From contig JABMDG010000432.1 in assembly GCA_015904045.1 (NCBI GenBank), forward strand, positions 1 to 9,968: a stretch of 9,968 nt of DNA, in the 5' to 3' direction. The position numbers and the translations under genes were made by a program. Source of the DNA: Nitrospira sp. Lineage in GTDB: Bacteria > Nitrospirota > Nitrospiria > Nitrospirales > Nitrospiraceae. Below are positions 1 to 4,866 of this stretch, piece after piece; positions within the stretch are counted from its first letter, which is position 1; each line of letters starts with the position of its first letter. The notes beneath the pieces were generated by a model that worked only from the letters and a program-made list of their open reading frames with translations, was not told the DNA's origin and did no database searches.

Positions 1-375
1 CCGTCGCTGATTCCCGAGTTGCGCCCATCGGCCGATCCAGCGGCTCCTGCCTTCCGCTCCAACATCTGGGTGCTTTTGTTCAAGGGAGAACCTTCCCCGG
101 ACGCGCGGTTTATTGCCAAAGAGCAAGGGAAAGAACAGCTGGACTGGCGGTTAAGTTATCAATTGTTTTCGATGCGAGGCCTTCCTGACCGCTTGACTCC
201 GAACGTGTTGATCGATCGCGTCGAAATCGGTGCGCAGAGCCTGCGACTCGTGACCGTCCGCCAGAGGCACACCCATGAACCGATGGTGAATCCCTATTCC
301 GCCGAGTTCGCCAGACAAGCGGCCGCGCCAGCACCGTCCGCCAAGCCCATACCGGTGCCTCAATACGCTGAATGA
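1..375 (+). CDS. 3' end of an unrecognised protein gene (truncated by window edge)
   Basis: The reading frame is open from base 1 to the TGA at 373-375. The TTG at 19 is therefore probably internal and the gene begins outside the window. About 124 residues are visible. The core (RSNIWVLLFKGEP, then a stretch around LDWRLSYQLFSMRGLPDRLTPNVLIDRVEIG) looks like a mixed alpha/beta globular domain. The last 25 residues are rich in Ala and Pro (QAAAPAPSAKPIPVPQYAE), as in a disordered tail. No signal peptide, membrane segment or catalytic motif can be seen in this fragment, and I do not recognise the family. It converges on the DUF4124 gene, leaving 36 bp between the two stop codons, in which I see no clear hairpin terminator. 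I am fairly sure it is coding because composition is protein-like and the opposite-strand frames are arginine-rich shadows. Confidence 0.7.
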   Translation, partial: PSLIPELRPSADPAAPAFRSNIWVLLFKGEPSPDARFIAKEQGKEQLDWRLSYQLFSMRGLPDRLTPNVLIDRVEIGAQSLRLVTVRQRHTHEPMVNPYSAEFARQAAAPAPSAKPIPVPQYAE

Positions 376-411
376 CCCATGTCGTGATTCCGGCTGTCGG
401 CAGGATGAGAG

Positions 412-972
412 CTACTGCGGCATTTGCTGAATTCGATCGTGTTGCGCTTGACCGGACGTGATGGCTTTCTGCTTCATGACGTTCAACGCGCCACCGTCGC
501 TCGTATAGATGAGCACAGGCGTTCCGATCGCCAGCACGATCAGCAGCCCCAGGGCCAGCAGCCGAATCATGGGGCTTTTCTTGGCGAAATACATGATGAG
601 CAGCAGCACGGCCGCCGTGAGCCCGGCATAATTCAGGATATCGCCCTGGGAGGATCCGGCATTGCTCAGGTTGAACCGAAACGGGGGTATCTTGGCTCCA
701 AACGCCTTCAGCTGTTCTGCGACCTTCTCTTTCACTGATGCCACGCCAGACGACGATTGTTTGTCGGTATCAGGCCGTTCGTGAGTTTTGACTTTCGCGC
801 GATACTTTTCAGGAATCGTCTCCGGCCTGTCGGTAAACACGGGGTTCCCGTGCTCGTCGATATAGGTATAGACGGTCGCCGCGCGCACCTCGGGCACATC
901 TCCTGGCCAGCCGGCCAAGAGACTGATCACGGCGCAGAGAGGAAGGACGATCCCGCACCTTGGATTCCACAT
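412..972 (-). CDS. Secreted/membrane protein with DUF4124 domain
   Basis: The product from the ATG at 972 is 186 residues. It opens with a Sec signal peptide (MWNPRCG, then the hydrophobic stretch IVLPLCAVISLLAGW, with cleavage near VRAA). The DUF4124 domain follows at once: TVYTYIDEHGNPVFTDRPE, the usual 'Y.w.De.G...ftD.P' pattern, then IPEKYRAKV. After a charged linker come two hydrophobic helices near the C-terminus (YAGLTAAVLLLIMYFA and LLALGLLIVLAIGTPVLIY), so the DUF4124 part should lie outside the cytoplasm with the protein anchored in the inner membrane. DUF4124 proteins have no assigned biochemical role. An in-frame upstream ATG at 1029 would add 19 residues (MGGFEESIPIYPGRAILIT) ahead of the signal peptide. 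I prefer 972 because the signal peptide then starts normally and a TATACT box lies just upstream. The gene diverges from the BamE-like gene. Confidence 0.82.
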   Translation of the reverse strand: MWNPRCGIVLPLCAVISLLAGWPGDVPEVRAATVYTYIDEHGNPVFTDRPETIPEKYRAKVKTHERPDTDKQSSSGVASVKEKVAEQLKAFGAKIPPFRFNLSNAGSSQGDILNYAGLTAAVLLLIMYFAKKSPMIRLLALGLLIVLAIGTPVLIYTSDGGALNVMKQKAITSGQAQHDRIQQMPQ

Positions 973-979
973 GGTTATG

Positions 980-1007
980 AGTATAGCGCGGCCCGGATAT
1001 ATTGGAA
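980..1007 (-). promoter_or_regulatory. Possible promoter of the DUF4124 gene, giving a nearly leaderless mRNA
   Basis: On the minus strand a -10 box TATACT (985-980, 5 of 6 to consensus) lies 16 bp from a weak -35 TTCCAA (1007-1002, 3 of 6). The predicted +1 falls at about 973, one base before the ATG at 972. There is no Shine-Dalgarno sequence before this ATG, which fits a leaderless or near-leaderless transcript. This is consensus matching only. Confidence 0.35.
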
Positions 1008-1032
1008 TTGATTCCTCAAAACCGCCCATTCC

Positions 1033-1062
1033 TTGACTCTACCGCGTGCCCATTGTTAGCAT
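1033..1062 (+). promoter_or_regulatory. Possible sigma-70-type promoter of the BamE-like gene
   Basis: TTGACT at 1033-1038 (5 of 6 to the -35 consensus) is followed after 18 bp by TAGCAT at 1057-1062 (4 of 6 to the -10). The predicted start of transcription is near 1069, giving a leader of about 16 nt before the ATG at 1085. This would place the in-frame GTG at 1046 upstream of the transcript and so supports the ATG start. Inferred from consensus only. Confidence 0.45.
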
Positions 1063-1084
1063 CCGCCGGTTTCGCTCCAACATC

Positions 1085-1531
1085 ATGACCACCGACCCTC
1101 AGCCACCCTCGTCCGCCTTGTCACCCGACGAACCGTCGTTTATCCGCCGCCGCCCAGTACGGATCATCATCTATACAGGACTCGGCTTATTCGCCCTGAT
1201 GGCGGTCATCTGGCCCCTGATTGCGCAGTTCCGGGACCCGGATTTTCAGCAGCATGTCGAACAGCACCGCGTCATCGTCGGCATGACGAAAGAGCATGTC
1301 CTGAAGTCCTGGGGTGGACCGCAGACGATCAATACCTCCTTCACAAAAGACGGGTTACGGCGCGAAGAATGGATTTTCGAAGATTGGGAAAGTCCGTCCG
1401 TGGTTCGGCATCGCTACCTCTACTTCGAAGAGGGCGTGCTGATTGGAGGCTGGTTCGAAGGGTCCGGAGAACGAACTCCAATGACAGCCCCGGCGGATTC
1501 TCCCCACCCAAAGCTGAAACTGAAGCCCTAG
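1085..1531 (+). CDS. Single-pass membrane protein with BamE/SmpA-like domain
   Basis: The protein is 148 residues from the ATG at 1085. A Pro-rich cytoplasmic N-terminus (TTDPQPPSSALSPDEPSF) and a basic patch (IRRRPVR) precede one transmembrane helix (IIIYTGLGLFALMAVIWPLI), so topology is probably N-in. The soluble part contains VIVGMTKEHVLKSWGGPQTIN, which matches the 'GMtk.eVl..wG.P..in' signature of the BamE/SmpA/OmlA fold, followed by beta strands (REEWIFEDW, HRYLYFEEGVLIGGWFEG) of the kind that complete that fold. True BamE is an outer-membrane lipoprotein. This one has a membrane anchor and no lipobox, so it is a fold relative and not BamE itself. The C-terminus (PHPKLKLKP) is basic and probably flexible. 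There is no recognisable Shine-Dalgarno sequence. A GTG start at 1046 is in frame but lies before the predicted transcription start. An intrinsic terminator follows the gene. Confidence 0.8.
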   Translation: MTTDPQPPSSALSPDEPSFIRRRPVRIIIYTGLGLFALMAVIWPLIAQFRDPDFQQHVEQHRVIVGMTKEHVLKSWGGPQTINTSFTKDGLRREEWIFEDWESPSVVRHRYLYFEEGVLIGGWFEGSGERTPMTAPADSPHPKLKLKP

Positions 1532-1540
1532 CCCTGTTGA

Positions 1541-1568
1541 GCAAATCGCAGAGGCGTTTGCACTTTTT
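1541..1568 (+). terminator. Intrinsic terminator after the BamE-like gene
   Basis: Bases 1541-1561 can form a stem-loop: GCAAA pairs with TTTGC and CGC with GCG, with a single bulged T, closing an AGAG loop. Five T residues follow at 1564-1568, directly after the stem plus two bases. The T tract lies on the plus side, so it serves the plus-strand gene ending at 1531. The convergent gene ending at 1596 has no matching T tract. Confidence 0.6.
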
Positions 1569-1595
1569 CCGGCTCCCCTCTACACTCCCAAGCAG

Positions 1596-1880
1596 TTACG
1601 GCGTTTCCGTGATACGGACGCGCCGCTCTTGGCCGGGACCGCCGGACACCGTAAGCACGCGCTTCCATTCGCGCACCTGATATACGGCCCAGGCGTTCGG
1701 CTGGCCCTTGAAGAATGCTGTGGGATCTTCGCCGCTGGCGCTGAGGTAGATGGGTTCGGTAAACCCTTCCTCCAGGACATAGTCCAGGAGCGATTCCGTG
1801 GTGAAGCCGGTCCCGCGCAGGGCCACGTCGGCCAAGAGGGTCAGGATGTCATCCGGATTCTGAATCGTCAGCGGGTTCAT
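1596..1880 (-). CDS. Small acidic protein of unknown function
   Basis: A 94-residue protein that I do not recognise. It has no signal peptide, membrane helix or cysteine. The N-terminal half looks helical (IQNPDDILTLLADVALRG, TTESLLDYVLEEGF). The second half looks like beta strands (PNAWAVYQVREWKRVLTVSGG, QERRVRITETP). It reads as a compact cytoplasmic domain. The frame is favoured over the overlapping plus-strand frame because its composition is balanced and because a promoter-like pair (TTGCCT, 18 bp, TAGAAT) sits just upstream. No good Shine-Dalgarno sequence precedes the ATG at 1880. It is divergent from the diiron-protein gene, with 60 bp between the two starts, so the pair could be co-regulated, but nothing shows that they act together. 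Confidence 0.65.
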   Translation of the reverse strand: MNPLTIQNPDDILTLLADVALRGTGFTTESLLDYVLEEGFTEPIYLSASGEDPTAFFKGQPNAWAVYQVREWKRVLTVSGGPGQERRVRITETP

Positions 1881-1904
1881 TTCAATGTTGCATCACGCGG
1901 CTGG

Positions 1905-1934
1905 ATTCTAACGAGGCGCTCGCCCGGAAGGCAA
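1905..1934 (-). promoter_or_regulatory. Possible promoter of the small unknown gene
   Basis: On the minus strand TTGCCT (1934-1929, 4 of 6 to -35) and TAGAAT (1910-1905, 5 of 6 to -10) are separated by 18 bp. The predicted start is near 1898, leaving a leader of about 18 nt. The gap is only 60 bp, so any promoter of the divergent gene at 1941 must overlap this one or lie inside the small gene. Confidence 0.4.
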
Positions 1935-1940
1935 GAGACG

Positions 1941-2693
1941 ATGCTGTCACGCCCAACACGGTCCCGTTTTACGCACGCGCTGCTCACGATCATGGACGGC
2001 AAGCACCACTGGGCGTGGGAACACTTCGCCACGGGCCGCCTTACACCAGCACAGCTGAAGATTCATTTTCAGCAAGAATACGCCGTCTATGTCAGAGATT
2101 TTCCCGTGTTCCTTGCCCGCATCCACGGAAAGAATCCGCCGACCCCGGTCCGCCGCATGCTGGCGGAGAACATCTACGAGGAAGATACCGGAGGCCTCTC
2201 GCTGGGGAAATCTCACCCGGCGCTCTTCCTCGCCATGATGGAGGGGCTCGGGTTCAGATCAAACGACTTCGAGCACATCCGCCTCCTGCCGGCTGCACGC
2301 CGCTACCGCGCCTGGCTTGACCGGATGTCCAACCATAAGCATTGGGTGCTCGGTGCCGCCGCCTTGACCGTCTTCGTCGAAGGCAGCGTCAAAGACCGTG
2401 CCGAGCTGACCGAGCCGTCGAAACCGAAGACATCCGAGGAAATCGAAGCCGTCATCGCCAAGCATCCGCTGGTCCAGCACCATGGTCTCTCACCGGACCG
2501 CATGGATCTGATTCGCGCCCATCAGGCTGTGGAAGCCGGCCACCGGCATGACGCCTATGACATGGTCGTGAACCATGCGACCACGCGTGCTCAGCAGCAG
2601 GCTGTTGTGGCCTGCGTCAAGCAATGCCTGACCCTCTGGCTGGCCTATCGTGACGCCGTGGCAAAAGCCTGCGGTATCAGGAAAGGGCGATGA
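1941..2693 (+). CDS. TenA/PqqC/CADD-like diiron protein (heme-oxygenase fold)
   Basis: A 250-residue helical protein of the heme-oxygenase-like fold, closest in pattern to PqqC/TenA relatives such as chlamydial CADD. The N-terminal helices carry GRLTPAQLKIHFQQEY, typical of TenA/PqqC relatives. Probable metal ligands are E80/E81 (NIYEEDTGG), H92 (SHPALF), E147 (VFVEGS) and H194, E198, H201 in the motif AHQAVEAGH. The H-x3-E/D-x2-H spacing and the preceding Glu match the dimetal site of CADD as I recall it. CADD-type proteins make p-aminobenzoate from one of their own tyrosines. By my hand alignment that tyrosine is Trp here (W26), so the reaction need not be the same. The start at 1941 follows AAGAG with suitable spacing. 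The longer frame from 1629 would run through the opposite-strand gene. It overlaps the next gene by ATGA, suggesting translational coupling. Metal-dependent redox function is an inference. Confidence 0.82.
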   Translation: MLSRPTRSRFTHALLTIMDGKHHWAWEHFATGRLTPAQLKIHFQQEYAVYVRDFPVFLARIHGKNPPTPVRRMLAENIYEEDTGGLSLGKSHPALFLAMMEGLGFRSNDFEHIRLLPAARRYRAWLDRMSNHKHWVLGAAALTVFVEGSVKDRAELTEPSKPKTSEEIEAVIAKHPLVQHHGLSPDRMDLIRAHQAVEAGHRHDAYDMVVNHATTRAQQQAVVACVKQCLTLWLAYRDAVAKACGIRKGR

Positions 2694-3571
2694 ATCCCCT
2701 CGCCGCGAGGACCCTCCTCTTCCTAACCCTCTGCCACACGCCATCGGCTATCGGCTCTGCTCTCCCGGACGAGATGGTCTTGATCCCGGCGGGCGAATTC
2801 CTCATGGGCAGCCCGGATGACGGCGCCAGTTTCGAAGACGAACGGCCGCAGCGCAGAGTCTACGTGAGTTCCGTGCTCATCGACCGCCATGAAGTCACCA
2901 ACGCCCGTTACAAGCAGTTCGTGGATGCCACCGGACACCCGGCCCCGAGTCACCACAAACTGGAATTCAGATTGTGGTTCCACGGTGTCCCGTTCCCTGG
3001 AAGTGAACAACATCCGGTCGTCAACGTCAGCTGGGATGATGCCGTGGCCTACTGCCGATGGCTCGGCAAACGGCTTCCCACCGAGGCGGAATGGGAAAAG
3101 GCCGCGCGCGGCACTGATGGCCGCCGCTATCCTTGGGGCAACGATTGGGAGTTTACCAACGCGAACAGTGCCAGTTACTGGGCCGGCCGCACGATCGAAT
3201 TTAAGGACGGAGAGGAATGGAAGGCCTTCTGGGTGACCGGCGACGGTGCGCGCATCTCCCATGAGCGCGGGATCAGAGGCGAAGTGCTGACCCTCCCCGT
3301 CGGTAGCTTTCCCGAGGGCGCCAGCCCCTATGGCCTCTCCGACATGGCAGGCAATGCCTCTGAATGGGTGCAGGATTGGTACGAACCCTATTCGTATCTC
3401 AATGCCCCGCTGGCCGATCCGCAAGGACCGAATGGACAGCTGCTCAAAGTGGTCCGCGGCGGATCGTGGCTCAAACCGGCACGAAACATCCGGACCTCTG
3501 ATCGAGACTATGGCTTCCCCGCCGACCGCGCCAGCGGCATCGGGTTCCGCTGCGCCAAGGACGCATGGTGA
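2690..3571 (+). CDS. Exported formylglycine-generating-enzyme-like (SUMF1-domain) protein
   Basis: A 293-residue protein beginning inside the stop codon of the diiron-protein gene (ATGA). Residues 1-24 look like a Sec signal peptide (TLLFLTLCHTPSAIGSA); the Cys there lacks a proper lipobox. The mature part is a complete SUMF1/FGE-sulfatase domain: MVLIPAGEFLMGS, the IDRHEVTNARYKQFV block, HPVVNVSWDDAVAYCRWLG, KRLPTEAEWEKAARG, YPWGN, GLSDMAGNASEWVQDWY, VVRGGSW and GFRCAKD. True FGE turns a sulfatase Cys into formylglycine using two cysteines soon after RGGS. Here that segment is WLKPARNIRTSDRD, with no Cys, so genuine FGE chemistry is unlikely. An extra stretch of roughly 30 residues (around EFKDGEEWKAFWVTG to HERGIRGEVL) sits between YPWGN and TLPVGSFP. 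No sulfatase gene is nearby. It is probably a periplasmic partner or ligand-binding protein working with its upstream neighbour. Confidence 0.85.
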   Translation: MNPLAARTLLFLTLCHTPSAIGSALPDEMVLIPAGEFLMGSPDDGASFEDERPQRRVYVSSVLIDRHEVTNARYKQFVDATGHPAPSHHKLEFRLWFHGVPFPGSEQHPVVNVSWDDAVAYCRWLGKRLPTEAEWEKAARGTDGRRYPWGNDWEFTNANSASYWAGRTIEFKDGEEWKAFWVTGDGARISHERGIRGEVLTLPVGSFPEGASPYGLSDMAGNASEWVQDWYEPYSYLNAPLADPQGPNGQLLKVVRGGSWLKPARNIRTSDRDYGFPADRASGIGFRCAKDAW

Positions 3572-3629
3572 AAGAGGGAAGAAGGGCACGGCTTTCTTGG
3601 CTGAAATCCGGCACGCGCACAGGAGCCCG

Positions 3630-4103
3630 TCACCAAGCCTTCCAGGCTGGGATGTGCCAATCCTTGCGTGAGGCTTTTCGTGCCCGGTTCACCGCAAAGA
3701 CGGTGTGAAAGGGGCGCGCCGGACGATCGGACTGCTTGGATCCCCAGTGCTTACCAACGGATTGGAGAATACTCACGAATGTGTTCCACTCGGTTGGCCT
3801 GTCCCCTAGAACCAGATGAGCCTGTTGAATGATCAGCAGATACCCCTCGGCAGGTTGCCATTCGAGGTCGCAGAGACACTCCTCGAAGGCGTCCCAGTTT
3901 GGGTCGAAGTACTCGGGAAAGGCAAACGCCCGTGCGGCCGCAGCGAGGAGCCGAGCCTTGGTCACGCAATCCGCTCCATCGAGTTCGTGCACAAGGAGAC
4001 CAGGCGGCGGCTTGAGGACTGAGGATGCAGTTTGCCCTGACGTGAGCGTCAAGAGATGCACCCACGGAGATTTCGTCTTCCGCAGCGGATGGGTGGCCGG
4101 CAT
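3630..4103 (-). CDS. Barstar-family ribonuclease inhibitor
   Basis: The protein is 157 residues from the ATG at 4103. The barstar domain spans about residues 38-120: VHELDGADCVTKARLLAAAA, FPEYFDPNWDAFEECLCDLEW, GYLLIIQQAHLVL, then a final helix (WNTFVSILQSVGKHW). The NWDAFEEC segment holds D71 and E75, which correspond to the two acidic residues (D35 and D39 in Bacillus barstar) that plug the barnase active site. There is no signal peptide, so it acts in the cytoplasm. The first 35 residues and the basic tail after HW (RKASRKDWHIPAWKAW) are extra to the domain. The start is set by GAGG five bases before this ATG, and that GAGG overlaps the TGA stop of the ribonuclease gene 7 bp upstream. A longer frame to 4199 would run into that gene. 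The role is immunity to the co-transcribed ribonuclease, inferred from family and position. Confidence 0.9.
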   Translation of the reverse strand: MPATHPLRKTKSPWVHLLTLTSGQTASSVLKPPPGLLVHELDGADCVTKARLLAAAARAFAFPEYFDPNWDAFEECLCDLEWQPAEGYLLIIQQAHLVLGDRPTEWNTFVSILQSVGKHWGSKQSDRPARPFHTVFAVNRARKASRKDWHIPAWKAW

Positions 4104-4110
4104 AGTAACC

Positions 4111-4572
4111 TCAATTGACACGCGTGAACGTGCGATAGTGATCCTGGGTGTAGTAGGCCTTGCCTGTCCGTCGCTCAATGACCAGGCGTTCGGCGCCACG
4201 GTTGCGGCCCGGAATTTTCGGATTCACGTCGTACTCGCGATAGCGTCCCTTGGGAAGTCGCCGTTCCCGGTTTTCAAACACCCGCCCTCCAACATATCCA
4301 GGCAGTGGTTGTCCGCGCCGTTGCTGAATTGCCGCCAGCACATCGTAGACTTTTTGGGGAACCGCCTGAGTCTCCGGATCCACCTGCTCGGAGGGCCAAG
4401 GCGAGGGTGTGCGCGGCGCGATGGTCGGAGGCTCAACCGATGGCGCTTGGACCAGGATCGGCAACGGCGTGTCGGCACTGACCGTTGGGGGTGCGGGAAC
4501 GACCAGACCGAGGAAGAGAACAACTGCCAGGAGCGCGCCGCCATGTTTAGAGAAGAGACAAGACCGCATCAT
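4111..4572 (-). CDS. Secreted barnase/RNase Sa-type guanyl-specific ribonuclease
   Basis: A 153-residue protein. Residues 1-33 form a Sec signal peptide (GGALLAVVLFLGLVVPAPPTVSA). A Pro-rich linker (about 34-72) leads to a microbial ribonuclease domain of the N1/T1/barnase type (about 73-153): VYDVLAAIQQ, GGRVFENRERRLPKG, YREYDVNPKIPG, AERLVIERRTGKAYYTQDHYRTFTRV. The catalytic residues expected from RNase Sa and barnase are all present: general base E113 (YREY), R129 (AERLVI) and general acid H145 (DHYRTF). The family cleaves single-stranded RNA after guanosine through a 2',3'-cyclic phosphate. Export plus a downstream barstar gene is the classic arrangement in which the cell is protected before secretion. 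GAGG stands 1 base before the first ATG and 4 before the second (4569), so the second ATG may be the real start. Target (scavenging RNA or attacking neighbours) cannot be told from sequence. Confidence 0.9.
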   Translation of the reverse strand: MMRSCLFSKHGGALLAVVLFLGLVVPAPPTVSADTPLPILVQAPSVEPPTIAPRTPSPWPSEQVDPETQAVPQKVYDVLAAIQQRRGQPLPGYVGGRVFENRERRLPKGRYREYDVNPKIPGRNRGAERLVIERRTGKAYYTQDHYRTFTRVN

Positions 4573-4599
4573 GCCTCACGGAGGCGGTCCATTGTGAGG
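4573..4599 (-). promoter_or_regulatory. Possible Shine-Dalgarno-masking hairpin and overlapping mini-ORF before the ribonuclease gene
   Basis: On the minus-strand mRNA, CCTCAC (4599-4594) can pair with GTGAGG (4579-4574), which contains the GAGG just upstream of the ribonuclease ATG. A smaller alternative is CCTC-CGT-GAGG. The same stretch encodes a short frame, MDRLREA, whose TGA overlaps the first ATG of the ribonuclease gene. Either could hold down or couple translation of a dangerous nuclease. This is pattern only. Confidence 0.3.
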
Positions 4600-4762
4600 A
4601 CCAGCCCAGAATTCCGAAACTCTACCATGGGTGCGCAAATAGCGACAAGGCAAGCAATGCCCCCGTCTGCACGATACGCCGGTCCGTACCGCCTTACCCC
4701 TGGCGGATCAGCCAGTGGCAACTTCACGGTCTTTCCGTCTATATGGTGGCATCTTTTGTATT

Positions 4763-4861
4763 CGTTGTTCGTGAAGCGTATCTCGTATCTCGCAAACGAA
4801 GAGGGGGCCGACTCTCTTTCCGTCCTGCGCTTCACGTTTCACGAGTAACGATTCACGAGCG
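4763..4861. repeat. Opposed arrays of degenerate 7-bp ACGNNNN units upstream of mtnB
   Basis: Read on the plus strand, 4827-4861 splits into five heptamers: GCGCTTC, ACGTTTC, ACGAGTA, ACGATTC, ACGAGCG. Read on the minus strand, 4793-4763 splits into GCGAGAT, ACGAGAT, ACGCTTC, ACGAACA and a final ACG. Both arms keep CG at positions 2-3 of each unit and read outward from a 33-bp centre. A perfect 9-bp inverted match (CGTGAAGCG at 4770-4778 with CGCTTCACG at 4828-4836) ties the arms together. The right arm ends 5 bp before the mtnB ATG, and its last unit supplies the weak GAG ribosome-binding match. Confidence 0.7.
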
Positions 4862-4866
4862 CGCAT

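Larger units (their letters stand above)
4573..4866. other. 294-bp divergent intergenic region between the ribonuclease gene and mtnB
   Basis: The gap must hold promoters for both the ribonuclease-barstar operon and the mtn operon. The part next to the ribonuclease gene carries the hairpin described separately. The part next to mtnB is an inverted pair of heptamer arrays. For the minus operon the best promoter-like pair I find is weak (TTGTCG, 18 bp, TAGAGT, around 4622-4651). I find no convincing promoter for mtnB and no S-box (SAM) riboswitch signature. A minus-strand frame of 88 codons (4569-4835) crosses the gap; I judge it not to be a gene. Confidence 0.5.

Noticed and set aside
1629..1940. 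Extension of the diiron-protein frame back to 1629
   Set aside because: It runs antisense through the small gene at 1596-1880, gives residues unlike the family, and the ATG at 1941 has a ribosome-binding match and a normal family N-terminus.
2690..2770. Lipoprotein signal on the FGE-like protein
   Set aside because: The Cys at residue 15 follows L-T-L, lacking the small residue needed before the lipidated Cys; an ordinary Sec signal peptide fits better.
2723..3589. 288-codon minus-strand frame opposite the FGE-like gene
   Set aside because: The plus strand carries an unmistakable SUMF1 domain; the antisense frame is a GC-driven shadow.
3572..3629. Terminator hairpin between the convergent FGE-like and barstar genes
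   Set aside because: Only a 5-bp AAGAA/TTCTT pairing with a 9-10 base loop and no proper T tract on either strand.
4569..4835. 88-codon minus-strand frame ending with ATGA on the ribonuclease start
   Set aside because: Its first part is translated heptamer repeat, it matches nothing I know, and composition is patchy. Only its last seven codons, as a possible coupling mini-ORF, seemed worth noting.
3829..4848. 339-codon plus-strand frame opposite the barstar and ribonuclease genes
   Set aside because: Arginine-, proline- and serine-rich shadow of two clearly recognised minus-strand genes.
4763..4861. CRISPR array
   Set aside because: The repeat period is 7 bp with no spacers and the units are degenerate, so it is not a CRISPR array.
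4573..4866. SAM (S-box) riboswitch before the methionine-salvage genes
   Set aside because: No conserved S-box core or four-way junction elements are visible, and the 60-100 bases before mtnB are occupied by the heptamer repeat.
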